Assembly: GCA_026645935.1 (NCBI GenBank)
Contig: JAPKMP010000002.1
Location: 124,001 to 188,000 of the forward strand
From: Candidatus Villigracilaceae bacterium
GTDB taxonomy: Bacteria > Chloroflexota > Anaerolineae > Anaerolineales > Villigracilaceae
DNA: 64,000 bases
Reading direction: 5' to 3'
How positions within the stretch are numbered: position 1 is the stretch's first letter; every line of letters begins with the position of its first letter. The position numbers were made by a program, and so were the translations under genes. Below, piece by piece: positions 1 to 7,992 of this stretch. The notes under the pieces are model-generated. The model was not told where the DNA came from. It saw only the letters and a program-made list of their open reading frames with translations, and did no database searches.

Positions 1-138
1 GCCCTTCTCAAGTGTTTCCACCATCCTCAGCATCGCCCCGCGGATTCCGCTGGCGCGGTGCGCAAGTACAGAATCAGCGGAGATTCGCTCGAGACGGGAG
101 AGCAGGAATAGGAGAGTGCGAATGAGATCCTGGCTCAT
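1..138 (-). CDS. Partial hypothetical protein (N-terminal 46 residues)
   Basis: An open frame begins with ATG at 138-136 and runs off the window edge. The visible peptide starts MSQDLIRTLLFLLSRLER and is mostly helical, with a leucine-rich start and no signal peptide motif. It lies upstream of the 3' end of the glycosyltransferase gene on the same strand, 36 bp away. Nothing in this stretch identifies a family, so no function is proposed. The start could be further upstream, although the leader between 139 and 174 is short. Confidence 0.45.
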   Translation of the reverse strand, partial: MSQDLIRTLLFLLSRLERISADSVLAHRASGIRGAMLRMVETLEKG

Positions 139-174
139 ATTGCTACAGTTTACCTTACCTCCAGCCTAAGATAT

Positions 175-1668
175 TCATTGAAATCTCCGCATCCCATCCC
201 ACATGTCTGCCCAGGGTTTGCGCAAGCCTTGGCAAAGGTAAATATCCCTGAGTTCGGTTTCTTCATTAACCACGCCGTAACTGTTGCTGACCGCGCCTAC
301 CAGTAGACAGGAGTTGAAATAAGAGCTTGCACTGTTATCTGGATAACCAACCACGACAAGCACATCGATGGTTTCAGGGGGCGAGCCTTTCATCCAGAAC
401 GAGTTGACAGGACTGATGACTTGCGGAAGGTTATATTCCGGACCGTAAAGGTCGAGCGCGCCTGCCTCGCCATAGTTCCCAGCCAGGATTCCTGCTCGTG
501 CTTTTTCCTCTCTTGGCAGGGATTGGTACACATCTGCGACGGCTTCGGTCATTTCACGCCAGCCGATCTGCTCGACAAAGTCATCGTGGACTTCGCGGTT
601 GATATTCCACACGGCTGAGTTGACGGGCGCGATGGGCAGTCCTAACGCCGCAACGAAGATAAAGCCCAAAAGAAGCGCAGACCAGCCCAGGGTCCGGTAG
701 AGAAGCGCGGGTTTGGGGTTGAGGGTCCCCAGCCATCGGTCGAATACGAACATTCCAGCCGCGACCAACACCACATACGATGGGGCTGGGTAGTAGCCGC
801 GTCCCTGCATGATGAGAAAGGTCAGGACGGGGAAGAGATACATGAAACCGATGATCCTGTATTTCGATTCGCGGAAGCAAAATAGCAAACCGGTGATCCA
901 GAAAGGAAGCATGAATGGGTTTGCCATCAGCAATTGTTCGGGCAGGTACCCGTCGGCGCGACCGATGCGCACATCGCGCTCGTGTATGGCGGCTTGATAA
1001 TCGAGCGATATGAAATCGTGTTGAATCTGCCAGAGAAGATTGGGCAGGAACATTAGGAGGGCGAGTCCTGCTCCGAGCCAAAGCCATTTTGATTTGAGAT
1101 ATTTGCGCGCCGGGGTGAGTAGTGTGGATAGCACCAATGCAATGACGTACACGCCCATGGTGTAGCGCGTCATCATGCCCAAGCCAATGATTGCGCCAAT
1201 GGCGAGCCACCAACGGGCGTCGTCTGTGTTGATCAGGCGAAGAATGAAGTAGGCAATGAGAACCACCCAGAGAAAATCGAAAGCGACATATTGAAACAAT
1301 GCGCCTTGAATGATCGAAAGCACATTGATGCCTGCGCCCAGGGCGGCAAGGATCTGAACCCGGCGCGAACCGCCGAATTCCTTTGCCATCAGACCGGCAA
1401 TGACCATGACGATGGCCTGTGAAAGCGCGGAAAAGACTCGAAACCCGACGGTTGTCGCGCCGAAGAGATATAGTTCAATACTGCCGAGAAACGGGGCAAG
1501 CGGCGGGTAGGATACGAATCCCCAGGCGAGGTTGCGCGCGGCATGCAATGTGGCAAGTTCGTCGCGATGGAATCCATAGTTATGGTTTGTGAGCAGGTGC
1601 AGGGTGAATTTTGCGGCTGCAAGCAGGATGAGAATGAAGAGATCGGATTTGAAAAACGATTTGTTCAT
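175..1668 (-). CDS. Glycosyltransferase family 39 (PMT/ArnT-like) membrane protein
   Basis: The 497-residue protein is a polytopic membrane protein with about ten hydrophobic segments. The first loop carries an acidic motif, HRDELATLHAARNL, followed by a short aromatic stretch (YPPLAPFL). This layout is typical of GT39/GT-C enzymes, which transfer a sugar from a polyprenyl-phosphate donor on the outer membrane face. A soluble extracytoplasmic domain of roughly 150 residues follows the last helices. A GAGGGAAC ribosome binding site precedes the ATG. The acceptor (protein, lipid or glycan) cannot be told from sequence. The family assignment is fairly secure and the substrate is unknown. Confidence 0.8.
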   Translation of the reverse strand: MNKSFFKSDLFILILLAAAKFTLHLLTNHNYGFHRDELATLHAARNLAWGFVSYPPLAPFLGSIELYLFGATTVGFRVFSALSQAIVMVIAGLMAKEFGGSRRVQILAALGAGINVLSIIQGALFQYVAFDFLWVVLIAYFILRLINTDDARWWLAIGAIIGLGMMTRYTMGVYVIALVLSTLLTPARKYLKSKWLWLGAGLALLMFLPNLLWQIQHDFISLDYQAAIHERDVRIGRADGYLPEQLLMANPFMLPFWITGLLFCFRESKYRIIGFMYLFPVLTFLIMQGRGYYPAPSYVVLVAAGMFVFDRWLGTLNPKPALLYRTLGWSALLLGFIFVAALGLPIAPVNSAVWNINREVHDDFVEQIGWREMTEAVADVYQSLPREEKARAGILAGNYGEAGALDLYGPEYNLPQVISPVNSFWMKGSPPETIDVLVVVGYPDNSASSYFNSCLLVGAVSNSYGVVNEETELRDIYLCQGLRKPWADMWDGMRRFQ

Positions 1669-1920
1669 GGTTCCCTCGAAATGGCAACCAATGGCCGTTC
1701 CACGCGGGCGGCTATCGATTGTTTTTACTTTTCATTATGCGGTTATTTTTGATTTTTGTGCGTTACAAAAATTCCGACGAACAGAGGAATCAAACCCAAC
1801 AAAGTCGCATTCTCAAGCGAATCACTAATTTTGGAAAGAGTGCATTGAGCTGACTCCCAAGCGGCGGTGGCTGTGGCGGCAAAGAGGGGATTGTTGGATT
1901 CATTGGAGCACACCTGCATT

Positions 1921-1926
1921 TATAAT
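1921..1926 (+). promoter_or_regulatory. -10 element of a probable leaderless transcript (SUI1)
   Basis: A perfect TATAAT sits 6 nt before the ATG at 1933. No ribosome binding site fits between them, so transcription should start at or next to the start codon. The -35 region is weak. Confidence 0.6.
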
Positions 1927-1932
1927 TGCCTA

Positions 1933-2268
1933 ATGTCAAACAATAATCGCACCGTTTGGTCTTCCGACTCAGGAGATCTTCGTAAGAAAAATCAAGCTAT
2001 TTCCCAAGCCAAGTCTTTGCCGGCGCAGCAGCAAACTGCCTACCTGCACCGCGAATCAGGCGGCAGAGGCGGGAAGATTGTTTCGGTGGTCAAGAATCTT
2101 GTCCTCACTGAAGATGACTTGAGAGCGCTCGCCAAGACACTCAAACAGGAATGCGGCACAGGGGGAACGGTCAAAGACGGTGTGATTGAGATTCAAGGTG
2201 AACACCGTCAGCGCATGGCGGAGGTGTTGACGAGGCTGGGGTACAAGGTCAAGATCGCGGGCGGGTAG
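1933..2268 (+). CDS. SUI1/YciH-family translation initiation factor
   Basis: This 111-residue protein matches the eIF1/SUI1 fold found in bacterial YciH. A disordered basic N-terminus is followed from about residue 42 by a core with RESGGRGGKIVSVVKNL, then a GTGGTVKDGVIEIQG segment and a terminal GYKVKIAGG. YciH binds the small ribosomal subunit and influences initiation fidelity. An in-frame ATG exists 66 nt upstream, but the TATAAT at 1921-1926 would lie inside that longer frame, so the internal ATG is preferred. The last 20 bp overlap the 3' end of the convergent GGDEF gene. Confidence 0.85.
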   Translation: MSNNNRTVWSSDSGDLRKKNQAISQAKSLPAQQQTAYLHRESGGRGGKIVSVVKNLVLTEDDLRALAKTLKQECGTGGTVKDGVIEIQGEHRQRMAEVLTRLGYKVKIAGG

Positions 2269-3139
2269 GAGGCGCTGTTCGTTCGTCGCTATTACCTGTT
2301 TTCTCCCAGAAGGTCTCGTAGCGGACATTATCCTTGCCGTTGTTCTTTACCCAATACATCAGCTTGTCAGCAAGGTTCAATGCCTGGTCCGCGGAAAGTT
2401 GCGGGGCATGTAATGTGAGAATGCCGATGCTAAAGGTAATGGGGCAATTCCTTGCCTTCATTTCTGAGGTCAATTTATTCCGCAAATTGGATATGGCGAC
2501 CTTTGCTTCACTCTCATTAGTTTCAGGCAGGAGGATACTGAATTCATCACCGCCTACGCGTGCAACGAAGTCTGTTTTCCGCAGGGTGTTTTTCATGGTG
2601 TCCGCTATCGCTGAAAGGATTTCATCTCCAAAGATATGGCCGAATGTGTCGTTGATGATCTTGAAATTGTCGGTGTCCAGGAAAACCACCGTGAAGGTAA
2701 GGTTGTACCTGGCGGAACGGTTGATCTCCATCTCCAAAACCTCATGGAAATATCGATGGTTATATGCGCCGGTCAGGAAATCAGTGCGTGCGTGTAAGCG
2801 TTCCCTTTCAAGGCTTTTCAACAGCAGGGCTGGCAGTAAAAAGAATCCAAGACGGATGACCGCATTCCATAAATGGAGCAGAAGATTTTCCCCTCTCGGA
2901 TGCGAAATAACCTCAATATAGAACCAGATGACCGTGCTCAAAAGGGACATCAAAATACCGTAGTTGTTTCCTAAGCCCAGGGAGGCTACGGCGATCGGTA
3001 TCAGGTAGAAGAGAGAAAAGGAAAGTTCGGTGCCGGTTGTGTAATCCAGAATGCCGACAGACACCAGGAGGAGAAAGCTCAAGCCGAACCAAAGCGGACG
3101 GTTGGTATTTTCAAACACCTTTCGGGTAATGAACTTCAT
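2249..3139 (-). CDS. Membrane-anchored GGDEF diguanylate cyclase
   Basis: The N-terminal ~100 residues hold about four transmembrane helices (a MASE-like sensor module), followed by a GGDEF domain from about residue 120. The catalytic GGDEF motif is intact (RVGGDEFSILLPE). An RKTD sequence five residues upstream matches the inhibitory I-site, so this should be an active, product-inhibited c-di-GMP synthase. The only likely c-di-GMP receptor in the window is the PilZ protein at 63.4 kb. A TATACT lies 7 nt before the ATG with no ribosome binding site, which suggests a leaderless mRNA. The C-terminus overlaps the convergent SUI1 gene. Confidence 0.9.
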   Translation of the reverse strand: MKFITRKVFENTNRPLWFGLSFLLLVSVGILDYTTGTELSFSLFYLIPIAVASLGLGNNYGILMSLLSTVIWFYIEVISHPRGENLLLHLWNAVIRLGFFLLPALLLKSLERERLHARTDFLTGAYNHRYFHEVLEMEINRSARYNLTFTVVFLDTDNFKIINDTFGHIFGDEILSAIADTMKNTLRKTDFVARVGGDEFSILLPETNESEAKVAISNLRNKLTSEMKARNCPITFSIGILTLHAPQLSADQALNLADKLMYWVKNNGKDNVRYETFWEKTGNSDERTAPPTRPRS

Positions 3140-3262
3140 GGCTTAAAGTATATGCTTCCTGAGAGAGGGATTTCAAACAAAATCATAATTGATTCTTATG
3201 TCGGTCGGCTATGCAAAAAAGTGTTGGTTTCGACCGATCCCCCAACAGTTCCCCCAAGACAA

Positions 3263-3293
3263 ACACACCCTCGAATTTATTTCGAGGGTGTGT
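3263..3293 (-). terminator. Terminator hairpin downstream of aminotransferase
   Basis: A perfect 13-bp inverted repeat (ACACACCCTCGAA and its complement) closes a 5-nt loop. On the minus strand it follows the aminotransferase stop codon by 14 nt and runs into a T-rich tract. Confidence 0.75.
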
Positions 3294-3306
3294 CATGCGA
3301 AAAAGG

Positions 3307-4485
3307 TCACCCGTGCCTGCTCATGAACTTTTCCATTCGGCGCAGGGCTTCTTCGATTTTTTCATACGAAGTGGCGTAACACATCCGTACGAAGCCATCG
3401 CCGCCCGGTCCAAAGGCATTGCCCGGCACGACCGCCACAGATTCTTCGCGCAGTAATTTTTCGGCGAAGGTTTCGTCGTCCATGCCGGAGGCCTGGATGT
3501 TGGGAAAGGCATAGAACGCACCCTTCGGTTCAAAAGTCGACAGACCGAGGCGGTTCAATCCTTTGACCAGCAAACGGCGGCGGCGGTCGTATTCATCGAT
3601 CATTTCCTTCACATACGACTCGCCCGTCTTCAATGCTTCGATGGCGGCATCCTGAGCGGTGGTCGGCGCGGACATGATGGAGTATTGATGGATGCGCACG
3701 AGACCTTTGATAATGTCCGAAGGACCGCAGGCATAGCCGATGCGCCAGCCCGTCATCGCATAATCCTTTGAGAAACCGCCGAGTAAAACCGTGCGCTCTC
3801 TCAGGCTGTCGCTCAAAGCAGGGAAGCAGACATGCTCGAAGTCATAGACGAGACGGTCATAGATCTCATCCGAAACGACGAGCAGGTCGTGCTCCTCCGC
3901 AATGCGGCCGATCTCGAGCATTACATCGCGCGGCGCAACCGCGCCGGTGGGGTTCGATGGATAACCGACAAAGATGACCTTTGTGTGCGGCGTGATGGCC
4001 TTGCGGATGTCATCGGGGTCAACGGTAAAATTATTTTCAAGCCTGGCGGGAATTTCGACCGGAACACCGCCCGCCAAAATGACCTCGGCTTGATACGAAA
4101 CGAAACACGGCGTGGGGATGATGACCTCGTCGCCGAGATCGAGGATGGCGGTGAACGTGAGATACAACGCCTCTGAAACCCCGACGGTCGCGATGATCTC
4201 GTGGATTGGATCGTATTTCACGTTGTACAGTTTTTTCAAATTATCCGAGATCCCCTGGCGGAGTTCCATTTTGCCCGAGTTCGACGTGTAATGCGTCTCG
4301 CCGTTCTGAAGCGAACGAATGCCCGCCTCGAGGATCGGTTTCGGTGTGGTGAAATCCGGTTCGCCGATGCCGAGCGAAATGACATCCTTCATCGTTGCCG
4401 CAATATCGAAAAATTTTCGAATGCCGCTGGGCTTCAGTCCAGCCACACGCTTCGAGAGTCTTTGTACTGCGCCGATTTCCTGCAT
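3307..4485 (-). CDS. Class I/II PLP-dependent aminotransferase
   Basis: The 392-residue protein is a fold-type I aminotransferase of the AspC/PatA group. Visible hallmarks are the early SLGIGEPDFTTP motif, YPSNPTGAV, SDEIYDRLVY and the PLP-lysine motif GGFSKDYAMTGWRIGY. The C-terminal arginine that binds the substrate carboxylate lies in GFVRMCYA. The amino-acid substrate is not clear from sequence; aspartate or aromatic residues are likely. The start at 4485 is chosen because AAGGAGG lies just upstream; a longer frame to 4521 lacks such a site. It is the last gene of a same-strand run after the nucleotidyltransferase and DUF6504 genes. Confidence 0.9.
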   Translation of the reverse strand: MQEIGAVQRLSKRVAGLKPSGIRKFFDIAATMKDVISLGIGEPDFTTPKPILEAGIRSLQNGETHYTSNSGKMELRQGISDNLKKLYNVKYDPIHEIIATVGVSEALYLTFTAILDLGDEVIIPTPCFVSYQAEVILAGGVPVEIPARLENNFTVDPDDIRKAITPHTKVIFVGYPSNPTGAVAPRDVMLEIGRIAEEHDLLVVSDEIYDRLVYDFEHVCFPALSDSLRERTVLLGGFSKDYAMTGWRIGYACGPSDIIKGLVRIHQYSIMSAPTTAQDAAIEALKTGESYVKEMIDEYDRRRRLLVKGLNRLGLSTFEPKGAFYAFPNIQASGMDDETFAEKLLREESVAVVPGNAFGPGGDGFVRMCYATSYEKIEEALRRMEKFMSRHG

Positions 4486-4495
4486 TAAGCCTCCT

Positions 4496-4717
4496 TTATA
4501 TGGGTCGGACGTACCAGTCATCTGAGATTTCCTGGTACGTCAATTCAAACGCCAGACCATCCACGGTCTTGACGCAAAAGCCTTTTTCGCCAGGACCGCG
4601 CCAGCGGGAGAAAATCTCCGCGATCTCATGGCGTTGCCCCTGCCAAAGCAACGAAAGCGGTCGCTCCGCATATTCTGTGTCAGACCTGCACTCCACAACT
4701 TCCATATGCGGACTCAC
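4496..4717 (-). CDS. Small DUF6504-like protein
   Basis: This 73-residue basic, tryptophan-rich protein contains LLWQGQRHEIAEIFSRWRGP and a terminal WYVRPI. It resembles the small DUF6504 proteins known from Actinobacteria and Chloroflexi (assigned from memory of the pattern). The start is a GTG whose last bases overlap the TGA of the nucleotidyltransferase gene by 4 nt, which implies translational coupling. An internal ATG at 4705 is an alternative. No function is known. Confidence 0.65.
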   Translation of the reverse strand: MSPHMEVVECRSDTEYAERPLSLLWQGQRHEIAEIFSRWRGPGEKGFCVKTVDGLAFELTYQEISDDWYVRPI

Positions 4718-5742
4718 AACTCGACTGAACTTGTATCCCCTACGTTTAATTTCATGACGTGACCATCGCCTCGTCCCTTAACTTTGGCCTGCCTGCCGAT
4801 CAGGGAGCGTTTCAACGCCGCATCCCTTATCTCGCAATCCGCTTCGATGATGGAATCTGAAATATGGGCATTCTCGATTCTGCAATTCGCGCCGATCGAA
4901 ACGAACGGACCGATCTTTGAATTATTGATCTTGGCGCTGGCATGAATTGCAACCGGTTCAACGATCTCCACGTTCGAACCTTCGAACCTTTCAACCTGCG
5001 AACCGATTTTCTCCAACAGAATCTTGTTCGTATCCAGCGTTGCTTCGATGGTGCCAGTATCCAGCCAGGTGTTGATCTTTTGAGTGCGGACCCTCGCACC
5101 GCCTTTGATCATGATCGAGATGGCGTCGGTCAGGAAATATTCGTTCTTCAACATCACACCGCGCTTCATCTGGTCGTCGATGGCGGCAAGCAGGCGCTCG
5201 GCGCTTTTAAAGTAATAACACCCAACCACCACAAGGTTATTGTCCATGCTTTGCGGCTTTTCGATGAAGCGCTTCACCCAGCCGTCTGCGCCCTCTTCCG
5301 CCACCCCAAAGCGGCGCGGGTCTTCCACCGGCATTACCCAGGCGACGCCGTCCGCTTCCTCCTTGTTAAGAAAAGAGAAATCCGTCTCCATGAGCGTGTC
5401 TGAAAAACACATGATCATGGGTCCCGTCAGATGTTTTCGTGAAAGCCACAGCGCATGCGACTGTCCCTTCATTTCATGCTGGACGATATAATGCGCTTTG
5501 AGATTCGGATAATTCTCCTTTATAAAAGCGGGGACTTGCAACTCGCCGAGATACGGTCCGACGATGAAAACGAACTCGGCATTGTCTGGATCCGGCAAGG
5601 TTTTGAACATATCCAACACATGCTCGAGCGAGGTCTTTCCAGCCACGCTGATCAGCGGTTTTGGCTTGCTCCAGGTGTGCGGGCGCATGCGTGTTCCCCA
5701 GCCTGCCATGGGGATGACGATCTTGATTGTTTTATGAGTCAT
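4714..5742 (-). CDS. Sugar-phosphate nucleotidyltransferase with left-handed beta-helix C-terminus
   Basis: The 342-residue protein begins with the nucleotidyltransferase signature IVIPMAGWGTRMRPHTWSKP (G-x-G-T-R-x-R-P..K), the NTP-binding loop of the GlmU/RmlA/GalU superfamily. Residues ~100-240 include the acceptor-side FIEKPQ and NEYFLTDAI motifs. From about residue 255 there are hexapeptide-like repeats of a left-handed beta-helix. Such enzymes make NDP-sugars for polysaccharide or compatible-solute synthesis; the exact sugar is not resolved. The start at 5742 is preferred over an upstream ATG because the superfamily motif begins within ten residues of it. Confidence 0.85.
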   Translation of the reverse strand: MTHKTIKIVIPMAGWGTRMRPHTWSKPKPLISVAGKTSLEHVLDMFKTLPDPDNAEFVFIVGPYLGELQVPAFIKENYPNLKAHYIVQHEMKGQSHALWLSRKHLTGPMIMCFSDTLMETDFSFLNKEEADGVAWVMPVEDPRRFGVAEEGADGWVKRFIEKPQSMDNNLVVVGCYYFKSAERLLAAIDDQMKRGVMLKNEYFLTDAISIMIKGGARVRTQKINTWLDTGTIEATLDTNKILLEKIGSQVERFEGSNVEIVEPVAIHASAKINNSKIGPFVSIGANCRIENAHISDSIIEADCEIRDAALKRSLIGRQAKVKGRGDGHVMKLNVGDTSSVEL

Positions 5743-5843
5743 GATTGCGGGTATCCATAGAAGGATGACTTTTCTTATTATACCGTCTGGAGTTTTCCGG
5801 AACACCCTTCCTCCCTGCAAAAAACAGCCAGCATGAATCCTTC

Positions 5844-6296
5844 CTACCACTCGCCAAAGTTCGACCTGACGCGGCCTTCACCATACTTTGTCAATAAATT
5901 CCGATGCAGGTAATACATGTTATCTGGCAGTTCATTTATGGGGAAGGCTCGCATCTCTGCGATCTCGGCATCCGACCTGCCAACGAACTTGAAATCCCTG
6001 CAAACAAACACCGCCGTGTGATCGGTCTTCCATTGAACATAACTGGTGAACACACCCACAAGCGCGATTTCGCCCAAGTCTGCGCCGGTCTCTTCGCGGG
6101 CTTCACGTCTCGCTGCCTGGTCGAGCGACTCCCATTTTTTGAGTCCGCCGCCGGGCAGAAACCAACCGTCCAGATAGGTATGGCGCACGAGCCATGCTTT
6201 GTCATCCTCGATCATAGCCACCCTAACGCCCATGCGTATGGGACGAAAGATAAAGCAGTAGATTTTGAATCCGAAATACAGTAGTTTGTAATACAT
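5844..6296 (-). CDS. NUDIX hydrolase
   Basis: The 150-residue protein carries a complete Nudix box at about residues 49-71: G-x5-E-x7-REAREETGA. The N-terminus is hydrophobic (YYKLLYFGFKIYCFIF), which may pack against the membrane. Substrates of this family are nucleoside diphosphates linked to another group; a sugar-nucleotide substrate would fit the neighbouring nucleotidyltransferase, but that is inference. Its ATG directly abuts the TAA of the upstream aldo-keto reductase reading frame, so the two are probably cotranscribed. Confidence 0.88.
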   Translation of the reverse strand: MYYKLLYFGFKIYCFIFRPIRMGVRVAMIEDDKAWLVRHTYLDGWFLPGGGLKKWESLDQAARREAREETGADLGEIALVGVFTSYVQWKTDHTAVFVCRDFKFVGRSDAEIAEMRAFPINELPDNMYYLHRNLLTKYGEGRVRSNFGEW

Positions 6297-7278
6297 TTAT
6301 GAATGCCCAAGTACTGGATGGGGCTGGTAGAACTCTTCGAGACGCTTGACCTCTTCTTCAGAAAGTTTGATATCCAATGCGGAAATTGCTTCATCCAAAT
6401 GTGGCTCCTTGCTGGACCCGATAATGGGTGCGGCGATATAAGCCTTGGACAACACCCAAGCCAACGCGATCTGTGAACCGCTCACGCCGCGTTCTCTGGC
6501 AATCTCCTGCACACGTTCCGCCACCTTGAAATCCTCCTCGCGGAAGTAAAGTTGATTGGCGAATGGATCGTTCTGTGCGCGGGACGTTTCCCCGCCGCCG
6601 CCGCGCTTGCGGTCACCGGCGAAGAATCCACGCGCCATCGGGCTCCACGGAATCAATCCCACACCTGAATCCACACACAGCGGAATCATCTCACGCTCTT
6701 CCTCGCGATAAACGAGATTGTAGTGATTCTGCATCGAGACGAACTTCGTCCAGCCGTTCATCTCAGCCACATGCTGTGCCTTCATGAACTGCCACGCAAA
6801 CATGGACGAAGCCCCGATATATCTCGCCTTCCCCGCGTGGACGACATCGTTCAACGCTTCCATCGTCTCTTCAATGGGGGTGTTGTAATCCCAGCGGTGG
6901 ATCTGGTACAAGTCCACGTAATCCATTTGCAGGCGTTTGAGCGAGTTGTCGATCGCATGCATGATGTGCTTGCGCGAGAGTCCGCGGTCGGACATCGTCG
7001 CTCAACTGTCCATGCACTTTGGTGGCGACAACGACGTTTTGCCGATTCACACCAAAGTGACGAAGGACATTACCTGTGATTCGCTCGCTCTCTCCCAGCG
7101 AATACACATCGGCAGTATCAAAGAAGTTGATGCCTGCATCCAATGCCTTCTTTACGAAAGGCTTTGTCTGCTCTTCGTCTAAAACCCAATCGCGCCAGGT
7201 CTTTGAGCCGTAGGTCATCATGCCGAGGCACATACGTGAGGCCTTCAATCCGGTTTTGCCGATGTTTGCGTATTGCAT
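6297..7278 (-). pseudogene. Aldo-keto reductase, frameshifted
   Basis: Two overlapping frames together encode one aldo-keto reductase of about 327 residues, the normal family length. The first (7278 to about 7000) has MQYANIGKTGLKASRMCLG, the catalytic aspartate/tyrosine region NFFDTADVYSLGESE and the lysine motif VVVATKVHG. The second continues from about 6995 with DRGLSRKHIM and carries the NADP-binding GSSKEPHLDEA. The shift lies at about 6993-7004. Alignment with family members from memory suggests loss of 2 nt, or gain of 1 nt, after GACGAT. The rest is not degraded, so it is either a recent mutation or an assembly error. A good AAGGAG site precedes the ATG. Confidence 0.85.
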
Positions 7279-7299
7279 GGATTCTCCTTATTACTCATT

Positions 7300-7315
7300 T
7301 CGCCGTCCCCGGCGA
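7300..7315. repeat. REP hairpin, left, inverted orientation
   Basis: TCGCCGTCCCCGGCGA forms a 6-bp stem with a 4-nt loop. Its 14-nt core is the exact reverse complement of the core of the hairpin at 7969-7984 on the other side of the transposase gene. Confidence 0.7.
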
Positions 7316-7333
7316 AAGCGTTTTCTGTAATCC

Positions 7334-7349
7334 GCGCCGAGGACGGCGC
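7334..7349. repeat. REP hairpin adjoining the transposase 3' end
   Basis: GCGCCGAGGACGGCGC forms a 6-bp stem with a 4-nt loop and differs by one loop base from the hairpin at 7969-7984. It lies 15 bp beyond the transposase stop codon. Confidence 0.7.
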
Positions 7350-7363
7350 TGTGAGCAAACAAA

Positions 7364-7942
7364 TTATGCTCCCTCCGCTGTCCTCGGCGGAGGTGTCGAA
7401 GCCAGCCATTCGTTTATATCAGTAACTTCAATGATTGGTTTTCGCCTGTAATCATAATACCCCGCGCTTGAATAAGCATAATCTGCCCTATCTGTTGCTA
7501 ATTTCCAATCTTTTGCAATTGGGTTTTGGTGAATGTATTCCAACTTCTGTTCCAGAACTTCTATTGAAAAGATGTTCTTTGCCTGAATATCCTGCCAGAT
7601 GCTGTGTTTGTGCCGAGAATCGCGTTTTTCCTGCTCGAAAGTATTCAACCATTCTGTTTTGTTGTCTTCACGTGCTTTCTTTAGGATTTCATGTGCTGTA
7701 AACGACCCAAATTGTTGAACAGTTTCCCCTATCGTTTGGTTCTCTGGTTTTATTAAGAAATGAGCATGAGTTGGCATGATTACAAACGCAAAAAGCGAAA
7801 GCCGTTTCTCTTTTTGCATCCAAGACAGGGAATTCAGAATGATTTTGGCGTATTTGGGGTGTTTGAACAAGGGAATCCATTCAACAACAGAAGCGGTGAC
7901 AAAATATAGGTGTGTTGAGTCGTGAATGGAGTTGAATGTCAT
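7364..7942 (-). mobile_element. REP-associated tyrosine transposase (RAYT, Y1/HUH)
   Basis: The 192-residue protein belongs to the Y1 transposase superfamily. The metal-binding HUH motif is in IMPTHAHFLIKP (H-A-H), and the C-terminal half has YIHQNPIAKDW and ADYAYSSAGYY, the usual RAYT tail with its tyrosine-rich region. RAYTs mobilise REP hairpins rather than their own gene. Here REP-like hairpins flank the gene on both sides, and the final codons overlap another palindrome (7372-7393). AAGGAG lies 14 nt before the ATG. The gene is intact and probably functional. Confidence 0.85.
7372..7393. repeat. Palindrome inside the transposase C-terminal codons
   Basis: CCTCCGC and GCGGAGG form a 7-bp stem around an 8-nt loop. 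The arm shares the GCCGAGGAC core of the neighbouring REP hairpins on the opposite strand, so part of a REP unit seems to have become coding sequence. Confidence 0.5.
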
Positions 7943-7968
7943 AAATTGAAATTACTCCTTAATCCGTC

Positions 7969-7984
7969 GCGCCGGGGACGGCGC
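7969..7984. repeat. REP hairpin, right of the transposase
   Basis: GCGCCGGGGACGGCGC forms a 6-bp stem with a GGGA tetraloop. It lies between the transposase start and the 3' end of the helicase gene. Confidence 0.7.
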
Positions 7985-7992
7985 TTGAGCAG

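Noticed and set aside
6871-7278. Programmed ribosomal frameshift in the aldo-keto reductase
   Set aside because: There is no slippery sequence, downstream pseudoknot or Shine-Dalgarno-like stimulator at the break.
7364-7942. Insertion sequence with terminal inverted repeats and target duplication
   Set aside because: The enzyme is of the Y1 RAYT type, and the flanking palindromes are separate REP hairpins; no direct target duplication is visible.
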